Numbered from the stretch's first letter, positions 9,020-21,430 are shown. The stretch: DNA of 64,000 nt from Pseudomonas thivervalensis (GCF_001269655.1 NZ_LHVE01000012.1:248001-312000), one strand, 5' to 3'. Numbers and translations: made by a program. Notes: generated from the letters alone by a model not told the origin.

Positions 9020-10150
9020 TCAGGCCAGCCGAGCCTGCCGCACCGTCAAGCACACCGCCAGCGCGCCACACAGAATCAAAGTCCAGCCCAACGCCTGGGA
9101 CCAGGCAGTAAGCAGCAAGGCACCGCCGATCAGCAAGTAATAGAACAAGCCAAACAACGCGCCGGCGGTACCCAGGCAGTCACGATAGCCAGCAAGCGCC
9201 GCGCCGAGCACGTTAGGGATTGCCATACCGAACGCCAGGACGATCAACAACATCGGCACAACAAAACCACTCCTGTCGAGCAAACCCTGAACGCTCACTC
9301 CCCCGACCAGCAACACCACAGCCGCCACCGCCGACAACTGACCGCCGCCGAAGCCCTGCGCCAGCAGACGCTTATTCAGCCAAGCCCCCAGGCCTGAGCC
9401 CAGCGCCAGGATGACACCGCTATAGCCGAACAACTCAGGGCTCAATCCGAGCCGTTCGAACTGGAACGGCGCGAGGTTGTAGTAGCTGAACAGGGCAACG
9501 TTGAAAGCCGCGACCAGAAACGATGAGCGCCAGATAGCCGGATCCTTGAGCATCCGCCACGCCGTTTTCAATAACGGTGGCGGTGGCAGGCGGGCCACCA
9601 GGGTTTCCGGCAAAGAACGCGCGCACCACACCAGCAGCATAAGCGACAGCATCAACAGGCCGCCAAGCACACCCTGATAACCAAAGAACCGCACCAGGAC
9701 GGCGCCACTGAACAAACCGATCGCCGGACTGGCCGCCAACGCGATGCCGATCACCGAAAAAACCTGGCCCAATTGTGCACCCTCATAACGGTCCCGCAGG
9801 ACCGTCTGGGTCACCACCGAACCGACCGCAGCACCGAACGCAGCCAGTGCCTGGACGGCCAGCAGCGCTGCGAAGGTGTCGACGTTCAGTCCCAACATCG
9901 TCGCTGCCGCGTACAAGGCGATGCCACCCAACATGGCAGGCCGACGCCCGATACGGTCACAGACTCGTCCCCACGCCCACACACCCAAGGCGAACCCGAG
10001 AAAATAGACGGATAAGGTCTGCGCCGCCATTTCTGCACTGACGGCAAAACTCAAACTGATGTCTGCCAACGCAGGGCTGTAGAGCGTCTGGGCAATCTGG
10101 GGAAACATCACCAAGGCAATTGCCAGGCGGAGGAAACGTCGCGACGTCAT
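9020..10150 (-). CDS. MFS transporter, drug-efflux-like
   Basis: A 376-residue membrane protein with about twelve hydrophobic helices. The helix 2-3 loop reads GRVCDRIGRRPAML, the classic MFS motif. RDRYEGAQLGQVFSVIGIALAASPAIG resembles the antiporter motif C region of Bcr/CflA-type multidrug transporters. I start it at the ATG at 10150; a TTG two codons upstream is also in frame. It is divergent from the AraC regulator at 10246, with 95 bases between them, which suggests that regulator controls it. The substrate is not readable. Confidence 0.82.
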   Translation of the reverse strand: MTSRRFLRLAIALVMFPQIAQTLYSPALADISLSFAVSAEMAAQTLSVYFLGFALGVWAWGRVCDRIGRRPAMLGGIALYAAATMLGLNVDTFAALLAVQALAAFGAAVGSVVTQTVLRDRYEGAQLGQVFSVIGIALAASPAIGLFSGAVLVRFFGYQGVLGGLLMLSLMLLVWCARSLPETLVARLPPPPLLKTAWRMLKDPAIWRSSFLVAAFNVALFSYYNLAPFQFERLGLSPELFGYSGVILALGSGLGAWLNKRLLAQGFGGGQLSAVAAVVLLVGGVSVQGLLDRSGFVVPMLLIVLAFGMAIPNVLGAALAGYRDCLGTAGALFGLFYYLLIGGALLLTAWSQALGWTLILCGALAVCLTVRQARLA

Positions 10151-10245
10151 GGGCAAGCTCGCTCGAAAAAAGGCGAGCAGTCTACGAAGCCACGACTGTC
10201 GTATTATCTAAAGCCTGACAAATCATCCTTTAAATCGGACAACTT

Positions 10246-11010
10246 ATGGCTTGGCTCGACGCTCATGCCGTCTTCGACCCCGACCGACATAACGCCCCGG
10301 TGATTGGTATCGCGTCAACGCTGGGGCACCATGATTCCGGCGTGCATCATCATCAGCGTGGCCAACTGTTGTTCACCCGCCAGGGCTGTACGCGCATCAC
10401 TCTCGCCCAGCAATTGTGCCTGTTGCCGCCCTCGCGGGCGGCCTGGATCCCACCGTTGACGCCCCATCGCGCGGTGATGCAACAGAACGTGGATTATCGA
10501 TCGATCTACCTGAGGGCATCACTGTGCGCCGACCTGCCTTCACACGTGTGCATCATTGCTGTCTCGCCGCTGCTGCGCGCCGTACTCGAACCGATCACCG
10601 ACGCGGCGTTCGACACTGACTGGACGCAAGGCCGCAATCTGCATCTGCTGGGGTTGTGCCTGAATGAAATCCGCGAGGCACCGCAACAGCCGATGCTGCT
10701 GCCGTTGCCTCAGGACAAACGCCTGGCCCCCCTGCTCGCGGCACTGCAGCATTTGCCACCGACATTGAACGTATTGGAAGAGCAAATCGGAGCCAGTGGC
10801 CGGACCATCGGACGGATTTTTCAACGGGAAACCGGCATGGGTTATCAGCAGTGGCGGCAGCAATGGCGTCTGATGCGCGCCATTGAACTGCTCGCCACCG
10901 GTCGCAGCCTGAGCTACAGCGCCTTTGAACTGGGCTTTGCCAGTGACAGCGCCTTCATCGCTTTCTTCAAGCATATGACCGGTAGCACACCGAAAGCCTA
11001 TCTGGGCTGA
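10246..11010 (+). CDS. AraC-family transcriptional regulator
   Basis: A 254-residue regulator with an N-terminal cupin-type sensor. It contains GHHDSGVHHHQRGQLLFTRQG near residues 27-47 and LLPPSRAAWIPPLTPH near 59-74. The C-terminal pair of AraC helix-turn-helix motifs includes ERETGMGYQQWRQQWRLMRA-type sequence and SYSAFELGFASDSAFIAFFKHMTGSTPKAY. The layout matches the AraC branch that regulates adjacent MFS exporters. It is divergent from the MFS gene and is the obvious candidate regulator of it. Confidence 0.9.
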   Translation: MAWLDAHAVFDPDRHNAPVIGIASTLGHHDSGVHHHQRGQLLFTRQGCTRITLAQQLCLLPPSRAAWIPPLTPHRAVMQQNVDYRSIYLRASLCADLPSHVCIIAVSPLLRAVLEPITDAAFDTDWTQGRNLHLLGLCLNEIREAPQQPMLLPLPQDKRLAPLLAALQHLPPTLNVLEEQIGASGRTIGRIFQRETGMGYQQWRQQWRLMRAIELLATGRSLSYSAFELGFASDSAFIAFFKHMTGSTPKAYLG

Positions 11011-11022
11011 TGGCGGGTGGAG

Positions 11023-11463
11023 TCAAGCCTCAGGCATCTTGCGAAAGCCCACCGCCAAACGGTTCCAGCCATTGATGGCGTTGATTGCCACGGTCAGGTC
11101 GACCATTTCCTTGGGGCTGAAATGCTCGCTCAGCAAGGCATAGTCGGCGTCCGGCGCGTGGGTGTCGCTCAGGCGGGTCAAGGCTTCGGTCCAGGCCAGC
11201 GCGGCGCGCTCGCGGCCGGTGAAGAACGGCGCTTCGCGCCAGGCGGTCACGGCGTACAGGCGACGTTCGGTCTCGCCGTCCTTGCGGGCATCAGCGGTGT
11301 GCATGTCGATGCAGAAGGCGCAGCCGTTGATTTGCGAGGAACGCAGCTTGACCAGTTCCAGTAGGGACTTCTCCAGGCCCAGGTTCGAGGCGGCGTTTTC
11401 CAGGGCCAGCATGGCTTTGAAAGCGTCGGGGGAAGCGGTGTAGAAATCGATGCGCGGTTGCAT
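11023..11463 (-). CDS. AhpD-like carboxymuconolactone decarboxylase family protein
   Basis: A 146-residue protein with the redox motif CAFCIDMH (C48, C51, H55), characteristic of AhpD-like alkylhydroperoxidase proteins of the CMD family. The motif is followed by WREAPFFTGRERAALAWTEALT and a second helical half. These proteins reduce peroxides or serve as thiol-disulphide partners; the exact substrate is unknown. It is convergent with the AraC gene, 12 bases apart, and has its own promoter region of over 300 bases. Confidence 0.88.
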   Translation of the reverse strand: MQPRIDFYTASPDAFKAMLALENAASNLGLEKSLLELVKLRSSQINGCAFCIDMHTADARKDGETERRLYAVTAWREAPFFTGRERAALAWTEALTRLSDTHAPDADYALLSEHFSPKEMVDLTVAINAINGWNRLAVGFRKMPEA

Positions 11464-11600
11464 GGTGAACTCCAGGACAATTGGGTGTAGCGCTACGTTA
11501 GCCGTGCAGTGGCGCGGTACAAATAGCCAATTGTTGGGAAGTTCGGGTGGCCAATGGCAGGCCGCTGGACGCAGCCTATGGGCGGCAGAGAAATGCTTCC

Positions 11601-11760
11601 GTGGCGAGGGAGCTTGCTCCCGCTCGGCTGCGCTGTAGGATCTGCCGAAGGCTGCGATCTTTTGATCTTTCGCTTGAGACTCAAGTGACTGGAAAAAGAT
11701 CGCAGCCTCGTTGCACTCGACAGCTCATACGACCCAGCGGGAGCAAGCTCCCTCGCCACA
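11601..11760. repeat. Nested palindromic repeat element in the 326-base gap 11464-11789
   Basis: Outer arms GTGGCGAGGGAGCTTGCTCC and inverted partner enclose a second inverted pair with the GCTGCGATCTTTTGATC block. It is closely similar to the copy at 4532-4703. The rest of the gap (11464-11600) should hold the promoter of the AhpD-like gene; no operator was recognised there. Confidence 0.85.
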
Positions 11761-11789
11761 GGGGGGATGCGGGGGCTTCGAGGTGAGCT

Positions 11790-13232
11790 TCAGGCCCGGC
11801 TGCGCAACCATTGCAGAAAGCGTTTCTTGACGATCGGCTTGGGGACTTCGCGGGTCAGGTTCTGGGCCAGGTGCATGCGCACGTCCAGCAGGTTCTTCAT
11901 CGCGTCGTTGATGTCGCGACGGGCCTCGAGGCACGGCTTGAGGTAGCTGTTCTCGATGCGGTACAGGGTGCAGAAGGTCTTGGCGGAAAAATTCGCCAGG
12001 GCCGCCTGGTCGGCGACGATCCCGGCCTCGCCGATCACTTCCCCCGGCCCCATGCGCCCGCCCTCGAGTGGCTGGCCGTTGCGCATGAGGGTCACGCTGA
12101 CCACCCCGGACTCGATGATGAATAGATGATCGCTGACCTCCCCGGCGGCCAGGATCACATCGCCAGCGCGGAAGGTCTGCAGGGTCATGTTCTGGCTGAA
12201 GGTGTCTTTCTCATCCTGACGCAGGGTGGAGAAAATGTTCGAGCTTTCCAGCAATGCCCGGGGCCGCGACACCACCTGGGGCGCGGCGCTTTCGCTGGTG
12301 GACAGCAAGCTCACGCCCGACGCCTGCAAATGCCGGAACGCCAGATCGAACAACTGGTTGCGCACCGTGCGTTTCAGGGCCATGGAGGCGACGAACCCGC
12401 TGATTTCATACTCCGCCCCGCCGCTGCCGCTGCTTTTGAGGGCGACGCTGGGGGCCGGGCTGGCGAGCAGGGAACGACAGCCGATCATGGCCCGCTCAAG
12501 CGCGTCGATCACGGTTTGTGGTCGCGCATGAGGGCTGACCTGAATGCTGATGGACAGGCCATGGACATCGCTCGGGCGGCTGAAGTTGATGACCTTGGCC
12601 TTGGCCGCCAACGAGTTGGGAATCACCGCCATGCTGCCCTGGGCGGTCTGCAAGCGCGTGGCCCGCCAGTCGATATCGGTGACCCGGCCTTCGGTGCCGT
12701 CGATGGAAATCCAGTCATCGAGCTGATAGGGCTTGGTGGTGTTGAGCACGATCCCGGAGAACACGTCGCTGAGGGTGCTCTGCAAGGCCAGGCCGACGAT
12801 GATCGCCATCGCGCCGGACGTGGCCAACACGCCCTTGACCGGCAAGTCCAGCACATAAGCCAGTGCCGCGATGACGGCGATGAGGAAAATCACCGCGCCG
12901 AGCAAATCCTGCAACAACCGCCCGGTGTGACCGACCCGTTGCATCATCGCCGCTACGATCAGCACCGTCAGGGTTCGCGCGGCAAACAACCACCAAGTGA
13001 TCTGCAAACCAGTAGCCGCCAGGTGCCGCGGCACATCGTCGACCCACTGCGCCGGCACCATGGGGTTGAGGCCTTCGTTGAACAACAGCACGCTGAACAG
13101 CGAAAAAATCACCAGCCTCGTCCCGACTTTCCAATAGATCCGATCCGCGCTGACCAGGTGCCACATCAACAGGTCGAGCATCAGCAGCGCCAGGGCACAG
13201 AGCAACGGGTGCTCGGAGATCAGAAACAGCAT
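11790..13232 (-). CDS. MscS-type mechanosensitive channel with C-terminal cyclic-nucleotide-binding domain
   Basis: A 480-residue inner-membrane protein. Four to five hydrophobic segments fill about residues 1-150. The MscS pore helix and beta domain follow with GVLATSGAMAIIVGLALQSTLSDVFSGIVL and PYQLDDWISIDGTEGRVTDIDWRATRLQT. The last 140 residues form a cNMP/Crp-like sensor domain (FRAGDVILAAGEVSDHLFIIESG, GEVIGEAGI). It probably gates small-solute or ion efflux under osmotic stress, modulated by a nucleotide ligand. I start at the ATG at 13232, which has GGAG eight bases upstream. The frame stays open further upstream only because it runs through a REPIN. Confidence 0.85.
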   Translation of the reverse strand: MLFLISEHPLLCALALLMLDLLMWHLVSADRIYWKVGTRLVIFSLFSVLLFNEGLNPMVPAQWVDDVPRHLAATGLQITWWLFAARTLTVLIVAAMMQRVGHTGRLLQDLLGAVIFLIAVIAALAYVLDLPVKGVLATSGAMAIIVGLALQSTLSDVFSGIVLNTTKPYQLDDWISIDGTEGRVTDIDWRATRLQTAQGSMAVIPNSLAAKAKVINFSRPSDVHGLSISIQVSPHARPQTVIDALERAMIGCRSLLASPAPSVALKSSGSGGAEYEISGFVASMALKRTVRNQLFDLAFRHLQASGVSLLSTSESAAPQVVSRPRALLESSNIFSTLRQDEKDTFSQNMTLQTFRAGDVILAAGEVSDHLFIIESGVVSVTLMRNGQPLEGGRMGPGEVIGEAGIVADQAALANFSAKTFCTLYRIENSYLKPCLEARRDINDAMKNLLDVRMHLAQNLTREVPKPIVKKRFLQWLRSRA

Positions 13233-13305
13233 CGGGACAGCTCCAGAGGGCGATTGGCGAAGATTGGCACAGATTTGACGAGAGTGTACCGAACGCCCAA
13301 ATCCT

Positions 13306-13394
13306 TGTGGGAGCGAGCCTGCTCGCGAATGCGGTGTAACAGTCAATCCATTATTGAATGTCCTACCGTATTCGCGAGCAGGCTCGCTCCCACA
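13306..13394. repeat. REPIN, 89 nt
   Basis: Facing REP arms TGTGGGAGCGAGCCTGCTCG and its inverted copy lie between the mscS-like start and the 3' end of the pirin gene. Confidence 0.9.
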
Positions 13395-13423
13395 ATAGAT
13401 TCGTGTTGCTGCTTAGTTAGCGT

Positions 13424-14290
13424 TCAGTCTTGCATCCGGCCAAAACGCCCGGAATGGAAATCCTCAAAGGCCTGGTGGATTTCCTGTTCGCTGTTCATCA
13501 CGAACGGACCATGGCCGACGATAGGCTCGTCGATCGGCTCGCCGCTGAGCAGCAGCACCACTGCGTCGTTGTTGGCTTGCAGGCTCAATTGATCGCCGGC
13601 CCGGTCGAACAGGGCCATCTGCCCGGCCTCGACCCGTTCGCGGCCATTGACCTGGACCGAGCCGCGCAGCACCACCAAGGCGGTGTTGTGCCCTTCGTGC
13701 AGGTCAAGGGTAAGGTTTTTATCGGCATTCAAACGGATGTCCCAGACATCGATGGGCGTGAAGGTCCGCGCCGGGCCTTGATGCCCTTCGAAGCGCCCGG
13801 CGATCAGGCGCAGGCTGCCGGCGTTGTCCTTCAGGGCAATGTTCGGAATGTCGCCCTTGAGGATCGTCTGGTAGCCGGCCGGGGCCATCTTGTCCTTGGC
13901 GGGCAGGTTGACCCACAGCTGGACCATCTCCATGAACCCGCCCTGCCGGGCAAAGGCTTCGGAGTGGAACTCTTCGTGGATGATGCCGGACGCGGCGGTC
14001 ATCCATTGCACGTCGCCGGGACCGATCTTGCCACCGCTGCCGGTGGAATCACGGTGCTCCAGTTCGCCCTGGTAGACGATGGTCACGGTTTCGAACCCAC
14101 GATGAGGATGTTGGCCGACGCCACGCCGCTCGGTGGTCGGCGTGAATTCGGTGGGGGCGGCGTGGTCCAGCAACAGGAACGGGCTGATGTGCTTGCCCAG
14201 GTTGTCGTAGGAAAACAGCGTGCGAACCTGGAAACCATCGCCGACCCAATGGGGTCGCGGGCTGGTGTAGAGGCCGATGATGTTTTTCAT
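13424..14290 (-). CDS. Pirin family protein
   Basis: A 288-residue bicupin. The N-terminal cupin carries the metal motif HPHRGFETVT (H61, H63), with IIHEEFHSE completing the site near residues 103-111. The PGDVQWMTAASGI block is diagnostic of pirins. Bacterial pirins include quercetinases and regulators of metabolic enzymes; which applies here cannot be told. It is preceded by a 254-base gap containing a REPIN and stands as a single gene. Confidence 0.92.
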   Translation of the reverse strand: MKNIIGLYTSPRPHWVGDGFQVRTLFSYDNLGKHISPFLLLDHAAPTEFTPTTERRGVGQHPHRGFETVTIVYQGELEHRDSTGSGGKIGPGDVQWMTAASGIIHEEFHSEAFARQGGFMEMVQLWVNLPAKDKMAPAGYQTILKGDIPNIALKDNAGSLRLIAGRFEGHQGPARTFTPIDVWDIRLNADKNLTLDLHEGHNTALVVLRGSVQVNGRERVEAGQMALFDRAGDQLSLQANNDAVVLLLSGEPIDEPIVGHGPFVMNSEQEIHQAFEDFHSGRFGRMQD

Positions 14291-14437
14291 GCTGTGTCTC
14301 CAAAATCAGGTACTGCGATTCAATGGACACAGCTTAGAACCGACACCTTTGCAGCACTAGACTGCAAAAATCGGCTTTAGCGTTCTATCCGGAGAACAAT
14401 GAAGCACCTGGAAAACTGCATGTAACCACAGTCACCC

Positions 14438-14526
14438 TGTGGGAGCGGGCTTGCTCGCGAATGCGGAGTATCAGTGAAGTAAATGCTTGCTGACACACCG
14501 CATTCGCGAGCAAGCCCGCTCCCACA
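14438..14526. repeat. REPIN, 89 nt
   Basis: Facing REP arms with TGTGGGAGCGGGCTTGCTCG at the left and the inverted form at the right. It sits between the divergent pirin promoter and the 3' end of the response regulator gene. Confidence 0.9.
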
Positions 14527-14544
14527 GGTTCTGGTGTCACTCAT

Positions 14545-15159
14545 TCAAAGGTGATTACGCTTGGCAAACTCCGACAACCCCACCAAGGATTGCAAGCCGA
14601 GTTTTTCCAACAGGCGGCTCTTGTAGGTGCTGACGGTTTTCGGACTCAGGAACAGGCTTTCAGCGATGTCCTTGCCGCGCATGCCCATGGCCAGCATGCG
14701 CAAGATGGACAGCTCGCGGGTAGAGAGGCTTTCCAGGGCCTGTTGTTCGCTGCGCTGCTGGAAATCCAGCCTGACGGACATCTGGGGGAAATAGGCATAA
14801 CCGGACTTCAATGCCTGGATCGCCTTGGTCAGTTCCTTGAGGTCGCTTCTCTTGGTCACGAAGCCCCGGGCTCCAGCCGAGATGCAGCGGTTGCAAAAGT
14901 GCTGCGCATCCTGGGAGGTGAACACCAGCACGCTGCATGCAGGAAACTGGGCCATGATCCAGACCAGCAGGTCCAGGCCATCGAAACCGTTCATTACCAG
15001 GTCCAGGATCACCAGGTCTGGCGCACGCTCCTTGATGAGGGCCCGGGCATCGGCCGCGCCACTGGCGTCCCGGATACGGGTGAACGCTTCGTTCTGGCAG
15101 ATAAGCCGCAACGCCCCTCGTATGACAGGGTGGTCATCCACGATCAACACGTCTTTCAA
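14545..15159 (-). CDS. BvgA-like response regulator (receiver plus LuxR-type HTH)
   Basis: A 204-residue response regulator if started at the TTG at 15159, preceded by GGGGA. The receiver has the acidic pair D8-D9 in LIVDDHP and phospho-acceptor D53 in LVILDLVMNG. The C-terminal LuxR helix-turn-helix is LSTRELSILRMLAMGMRGKDIAESLFLSPKTVSTYKSRLLEKL. The length and layout match BvgA/EvgA regulators. In-frame ATG codons further upstream exist, but the extra residues look unstructured. It lies downstream of the BvgS-like kinase on the same strand, so it is the likely output of that phosphorelay. Target genes are unknown. Confidence 0.87.
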   Translation of the reverse strand: MKDVLIVDDHPVIRGALRLICQNEAFTRIRDASGAADARALIKERAPDLVILDLVMNGFDGLDLLVWIMAQFPACSVLVFTSQDAQHFCNRCISAGARGFVTKRSDLKELTKAIQALKSGYAYFPQMSVRLDFQQRSEQQALESLSTRELSILRMLAMGMRGKDIAESLFLSPKTVSTYKSRLLEKLGLQSLVGLSEFAKRNHL

Positions 15160-15268
15160 GGCAATTCCCCAAGTCAATACAAACGGCACCGGCGCCATGA
15201 CCACACCGGACTCTTGCACAAGCACCAGGCCATGCCACCTGTCAGACCTGACAGTGCAGACCAACGGT

Positions 15269-15709
15269 TCAAATCAGTTGCCATGACCCTGCCTGAGGGG
15301 ACGCGCCCCAAGGTTGCAACGGCTCATGGCACGGAGGATCAACCCATTCCATCAGGCGTCGCAGTGAAGCGAGATCAGGCAGTGGCGCCTGGCTCGAGTG
15401 CAGGTTCGATCGGTGCGCGGCAGGCATCGGCGACTGACTGGCCGGTTGCGCGTTGTAGATCATCCCGTGACGTACCTGCGGGTTGTCGATCACAAAATCG
15501 TGCAGGTCCAACGCCCCACCGGCCAGTTGCGCGTTGACGACAATCAGGTCGAACGGCTCGCTGCCGTACTCCACCAGCGTCAGCAATTCCCGCAAATGAC
15601 TCACAGGAACAATCCGGTGGTAGCCCTGTTGGTTGAACAGACGTTCCAGCACGACTCGATGGGTCTGTTGGGGGTCGGCAATCAGGATACGGAGTGCTTT
15701 GTTCGACAT
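15269..15709 (-). CDS. Degenerate receiver-domain protein
   Basis: A 146-residue protein whose first 65 residues resemble a response-regulator receiver (RILIADPQQTHRVVLERLF, then FDLIVVNAQLAGG). The phospho-acceptor Asp is replaced by Asn59. One of the acidic pair is Pro13 (ADP rather than DD), and no clear beta-5 Lys is present. The C-terminal part is Pro/Ser-rich with no recognised domain. It starts at an ATG with GGAAAG upstream. It is encoded between the hybrid kinase and the BvgA-like regulator and may be a phosphorylation-independent accessory of that pathway. Function not assigned. Confidence 0.75.
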   Translation of the reverse strand: MSNKALRILIADPQQTHRVVLERLFNQQGYHRIVPVSHLRELLTLVEYGSEPFDLIVVNAQLAGGALDLHDFVIDNPQVRHGMIYNAQPASQSPMPAAHRSNLHSSQAPLPDLASLRRLMEWVDPPCHEPLQPWGASPQAGSWQLI

Positions 15710-15871
15710 GGCAAGCTTTCCAATAGCAGCGCGCCGGGTAGGCACCGGCTCAAGAACATCAAGGGCGCTCAGGCTAGAGGAAGCGTTTGAAGGGCGATGT
15801 AGGACTATTCCCAAAATAAGGACAGACGTAGCCCTTGTAGAGAGGGGATTTATCCGCGGCTCGGCGCCTTC

Positions 15872-15963
15872 GTAGGCGCTGGCGAAGCCTGCGATCTTTT
15901 GATCTTTCGCTTGCAACTCAAGTGTGAGGGGAAAGATCGCAGCCTCGTTGCACTCGTCAGCTC

Positions 15964-15967
<4 letters not shown>
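15872..15967. repeat. Inner-type palindromic repeat (GTAGGAGCTG family) overlapping a stop codon
   Basis: The inverted pair GTAGGCGCTGGCGAAG...GTCAGCTCCTAC, with the GCGATCTTTTGATCTTTCGCTT block, lacks the outer GTGGCGAGG arms here. Its right end overlaps the last codon and stop of the hybrid kinase gene. Confidence 0.8.
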
Positions 15968-19176
<3,209 letters not shown>

Positions 19177-19372
19177 CTGGTCAGGGTGTTTCGCTTGGCG
19201 GAGTCGGCCCGGAACACCACCGACGTCAGTCAGGGTGACCGGTTGGGGGTTCAGACTGCCAATACGAGGGAACAGCGAACCGTCGATGCGCCTGTCGAAC
19301 AGACGCATGACATGAGTGTAGGAAGTTTCTGAAGAATTTCCTGGCGGGCTTGCGGTTGTTTTGTAGGAGCTC

Positions 19373-20707
19373 CTACACGGCGGCGAGCAACCGATCGCGC
19401 ACCGCACGAGCCTGCCCGCGATGGTTCCCGTGCTCATACAACGAGCCGGCAATCTCATCGGCACGCACCGGCAGGATCGACAGCAGGGTGTCGCTCAGGC
19501 CATGGCTGGCCTGGCAGAAGCCCTGCATGTAGATCGCCGCCTTGCAGCGCTCGTCGGTGATCAGCTTGTAGTTGCGATCCACCTCGAAATCCCCCAGGTA
19601 CTGCGCCAGTGGCTCCAGCAGGGTGCGGTGCATCTGCCGTTCGTAACCGGTGGCCAATACCACGGCGTCATAACGGCGCACCGTCAGCTCGCCGGTGGCG
19701 TTGTTGCGCACCGCCAGTTCCACGCCGGCGTCGGTGGCCGTGGCTTTCTCGATCGTGGTGAGAGTGCGGAACGCATGACGGGCGATGCCGGAGACTTTCT
19801 GGCGATAGAAAATCCCGTAGATGCGTTCGATCAGGTCGATGTCCACCACCGAATAGTTGGTGTTGTGGTACTCGTTGACCAGGCGCTCGCGCTCGCTGTG
19901 GGGTTGCTGGAACACCAGGTCGGTGAACTCCGGCGAGAACACTTCGTTGACGAACGGGCTGTCATCCGCCGGCTTGAGGGCCGAGCCGCGCAGGATCATG
20001 TCGACCTGCACCGAAGGGAAGCTGTCGTTGAGGTCGATGAAGGCCTCCGCCGCGCTCTGCCCGCCGCCGATGATGGCGATGTTCATCGGCTGGCCCTGCA
20101 CGCACGGCTGGCTCGCCATGCGCTCCAGGTACTGGGAATGGTGGAACACCCGCGCATCATCCTTGAATGCCTTGAACGCCTCGGGGATGCGCGCGGTACC
20201 GCCGGCACTGACCACCAGCGAGCGGGTGGTGCGGACCAATTCTTCGCCCTGGGCACCGCGGGAAATCACCCGCAGGGCTTCGACCTGCTGGTTATGCAAC
20301 ACCGGTTCGATACGCAGCACTTCCTCGCCATAGCGGCTCTGTTCGGTGAAGTGCCCGGCCACCCAGCGCAGGTAGTCATTGAACTCCATGCGGCACGGGT
20401 AGAAGGTGCCGAGGTTGATGAAATCCACCAGGCGGCCATGGTGCTTGAGGTAATTGACGAACGAATACGGGCTGGTGGGGTTGCGCAGGGTCACCAAGTC
20501 CTTGAGGAAGGAAATCTGCAACTCGCTCTGGGTCACCAGGGTGTTGCCGTGCCAGCGGTAGTCGGCCTGCTTGTCGAGGAACAGCACGTCCAGTTCACCC
20601 TGGACCGGCCCCCGCTCCTGCAGCGCGATGGCCAGCGCCAGGTTCGAAGGGCCGAAGCCAATGCCGATCAAGTCGTGAACGATGGGCGATGCAATTGCCT
20701 GTGTCAT
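19373..20707 (-). CDS. pvdA: L-ornithine N5-monooxygenase
   Basis: A 444-residue flavin-dependent hydroxylase that converts L-ornithine to N5-hydroxyornithine, the hydroxamate precursor of pyoverdine, in the cytoplasm. The FAD-binding motif is GIGFGPSN (G15-N22). NADPH binding is indicated by GGGQSAAEAF near residues 213-222, and ATGYERQ lies near the C-terminal region. Length and motifs match PvdA of P. aeruginosa. A PvdS box lies about 100 bases upstream of the start. It is adjacent to fpvI, as in PAO1. Its presence shows that the pyoverdine made here contains at least one hydroxyornithine-derived ligand. Confidence 0.97.
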   Translation of the reverse strand: MTQAIASPIVHDLIGIGFGPSNLALAIALQERGPVQGELDVLFLDKQADYRWHGNTLVTQSELQISFLKDLVTLRNPTSPYSFVNYLKHHGRLVDFINLGTFYPCRMEFNDYLRWVAGHFTEQSRYGEEVLRIEPVLHNQQVEALRVISRGAQGEELVRTTRSLVVSAGGTARIPEAFKAFKDDARVFHHSQYLERMASQPCVQGQPMNIAIIGGGQSAAEAFIDLNDSFPSVQVDMILRGSALKPADDSPFVNEVFSPEFTDLVFQQPHSERERLVNEYHNTNYSVVDIDLIERIYGIFYRQKVSGIARHAFRTLTTIEKATATDAGVELAVRNNATGELTVRRYDAVVLATGYERQMHRTLLEPLAQYLGDFEVDRNYKLITDERCKAAIYMQGFCQASHGLSDTLLSILPVRADEIAGSLYEHGNHRGQARAVRDRLLAAV

Positions 20708-20803
20708 GTCCAGTGTCCTCTGGAAAAGCCCCTCAACAGGGCACGAAAAGCCTGGGGAACCTGACCGGCGTTCGAGGCGCCGACAAGTCGTCTGTTGAGA
20801 GGA

Positions 20804-20827
20804 ACGAGGACAATGAAAAAAAATTTA
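20804..20827 (-). promoter_or_regulatory. PvdS-dependent (iron-starvation) promoter box of pvdA
   Basis: On the minus strand, TAAAT at 20827-20823 is followed after exactly 16 bases by CGT at 20806-20804. This is the iron-starvation box used by the sigma factor PvdS, and it points toward pvdA. Confidence 0.85.
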
Positions 20828-20853
20828 CCGCCGGGTGACCGGCGACGATCGAA

Positions 20854-21336
20854 TCAGGGCGCGTCCCACTGTCGCACGCGAACGCGGCAGTGCTTCATGG
20901 CGTTGACGATGTGCTTTTCCACCAGCGCCCGGGAAATGCCCAGGCGCTCGGCGATCTGCGGGTGGGACAGGCCTTCGAGCTTGCGCAACAGGAAACTCTC
21001 GCGGCACAGCGGCGGCAGCTCGGCCAGGGCACGCTGCAGCATGTCCAGGCGCTGGCCATGGTCGAGGCTGATGTGGGGCGACGGGGTGAAGAAGCGCTCT
21101 TCACTGTCCAGCACATCGAGGGATTCGACCTGGCGCAGCGTATTGCGCCGGTGCCCATCGATCACCAGGTTCAGCGCCGTGCGGTAGAGGAACGCCCGGG
21201 GCTGTTCGATAGGCGTATCGCTGGCGCGCTCCAGCACCCGCACATAAGCGTCATGCACCACATCCTCGGCCGCCTGGCGGTTGCCTAGCCTGGCGTTCAG
21301 GAAACACACCAGCTCGCGATAGTAGTTTTCCAACAT
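20854..21336 (-). CDS. fpvI: ECF sigma factor FpvI
   Basis: A 160-residue ECF sigma factor of the FecI group. Region 2 has AAEDVVHDAYVRVLE and PRAFLYRTALNLVIDGHRR. Region 4 has LPPLCRESFLLRKLEGLSHPQIAERLGISRALVEKHIV. Its place between pvdA and pvdR is that of fpvI in PAO1, and the size agrees (about 159 residues). FpvI transcribes fpvA when ferripyoverdine binds FpvA. The anti-sigma gene fpvR, normally next door, is not present here. A Fur-like box lies upstream. PvdS itself is larger and is not encoded in this window. Confidence 0.92.
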   Translation of the reverse strand: MLENYYRELVCFLNARLGNRQAAEDVVHDAYVRVLERASDTPIEQPRAFLYRTALNLVIDGHRRNTLRQVESLDVLDSEERFFTPSPHISLDHGQRLDMLQRALAELPPLCRESFLLRKLEGLSHPQIAERLGISRALVEKHIVNAMKHCRVRVRQWDAP

Positions 21337-21430
21337 GACTCCCGTGCGCAGTGACTGCGACAGCTATCCCTGTGCCACCCGGCATGCCTGAAAAGGCATG
21401 GCACGATAGTGGCAGATTCAATCGCGTAAT

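Noticed and set aside
13233..13346. N-terminal extension of the MscS-like frame
   Set aside because: It runs into the REPIN and a promoter-like region. The ATG at 13232 has a GGAG site and begins the first hydrophobic segment.
19360..19377. The perfect palindrome GTAGGAGCTCCTAC at the pvdA stop as an operator
   Set aside because: It matches the arm of the GTAGGAGCTG repeat family joined end to end and lies at the 3' end of pvdA, so a repeat remnant is more likely.
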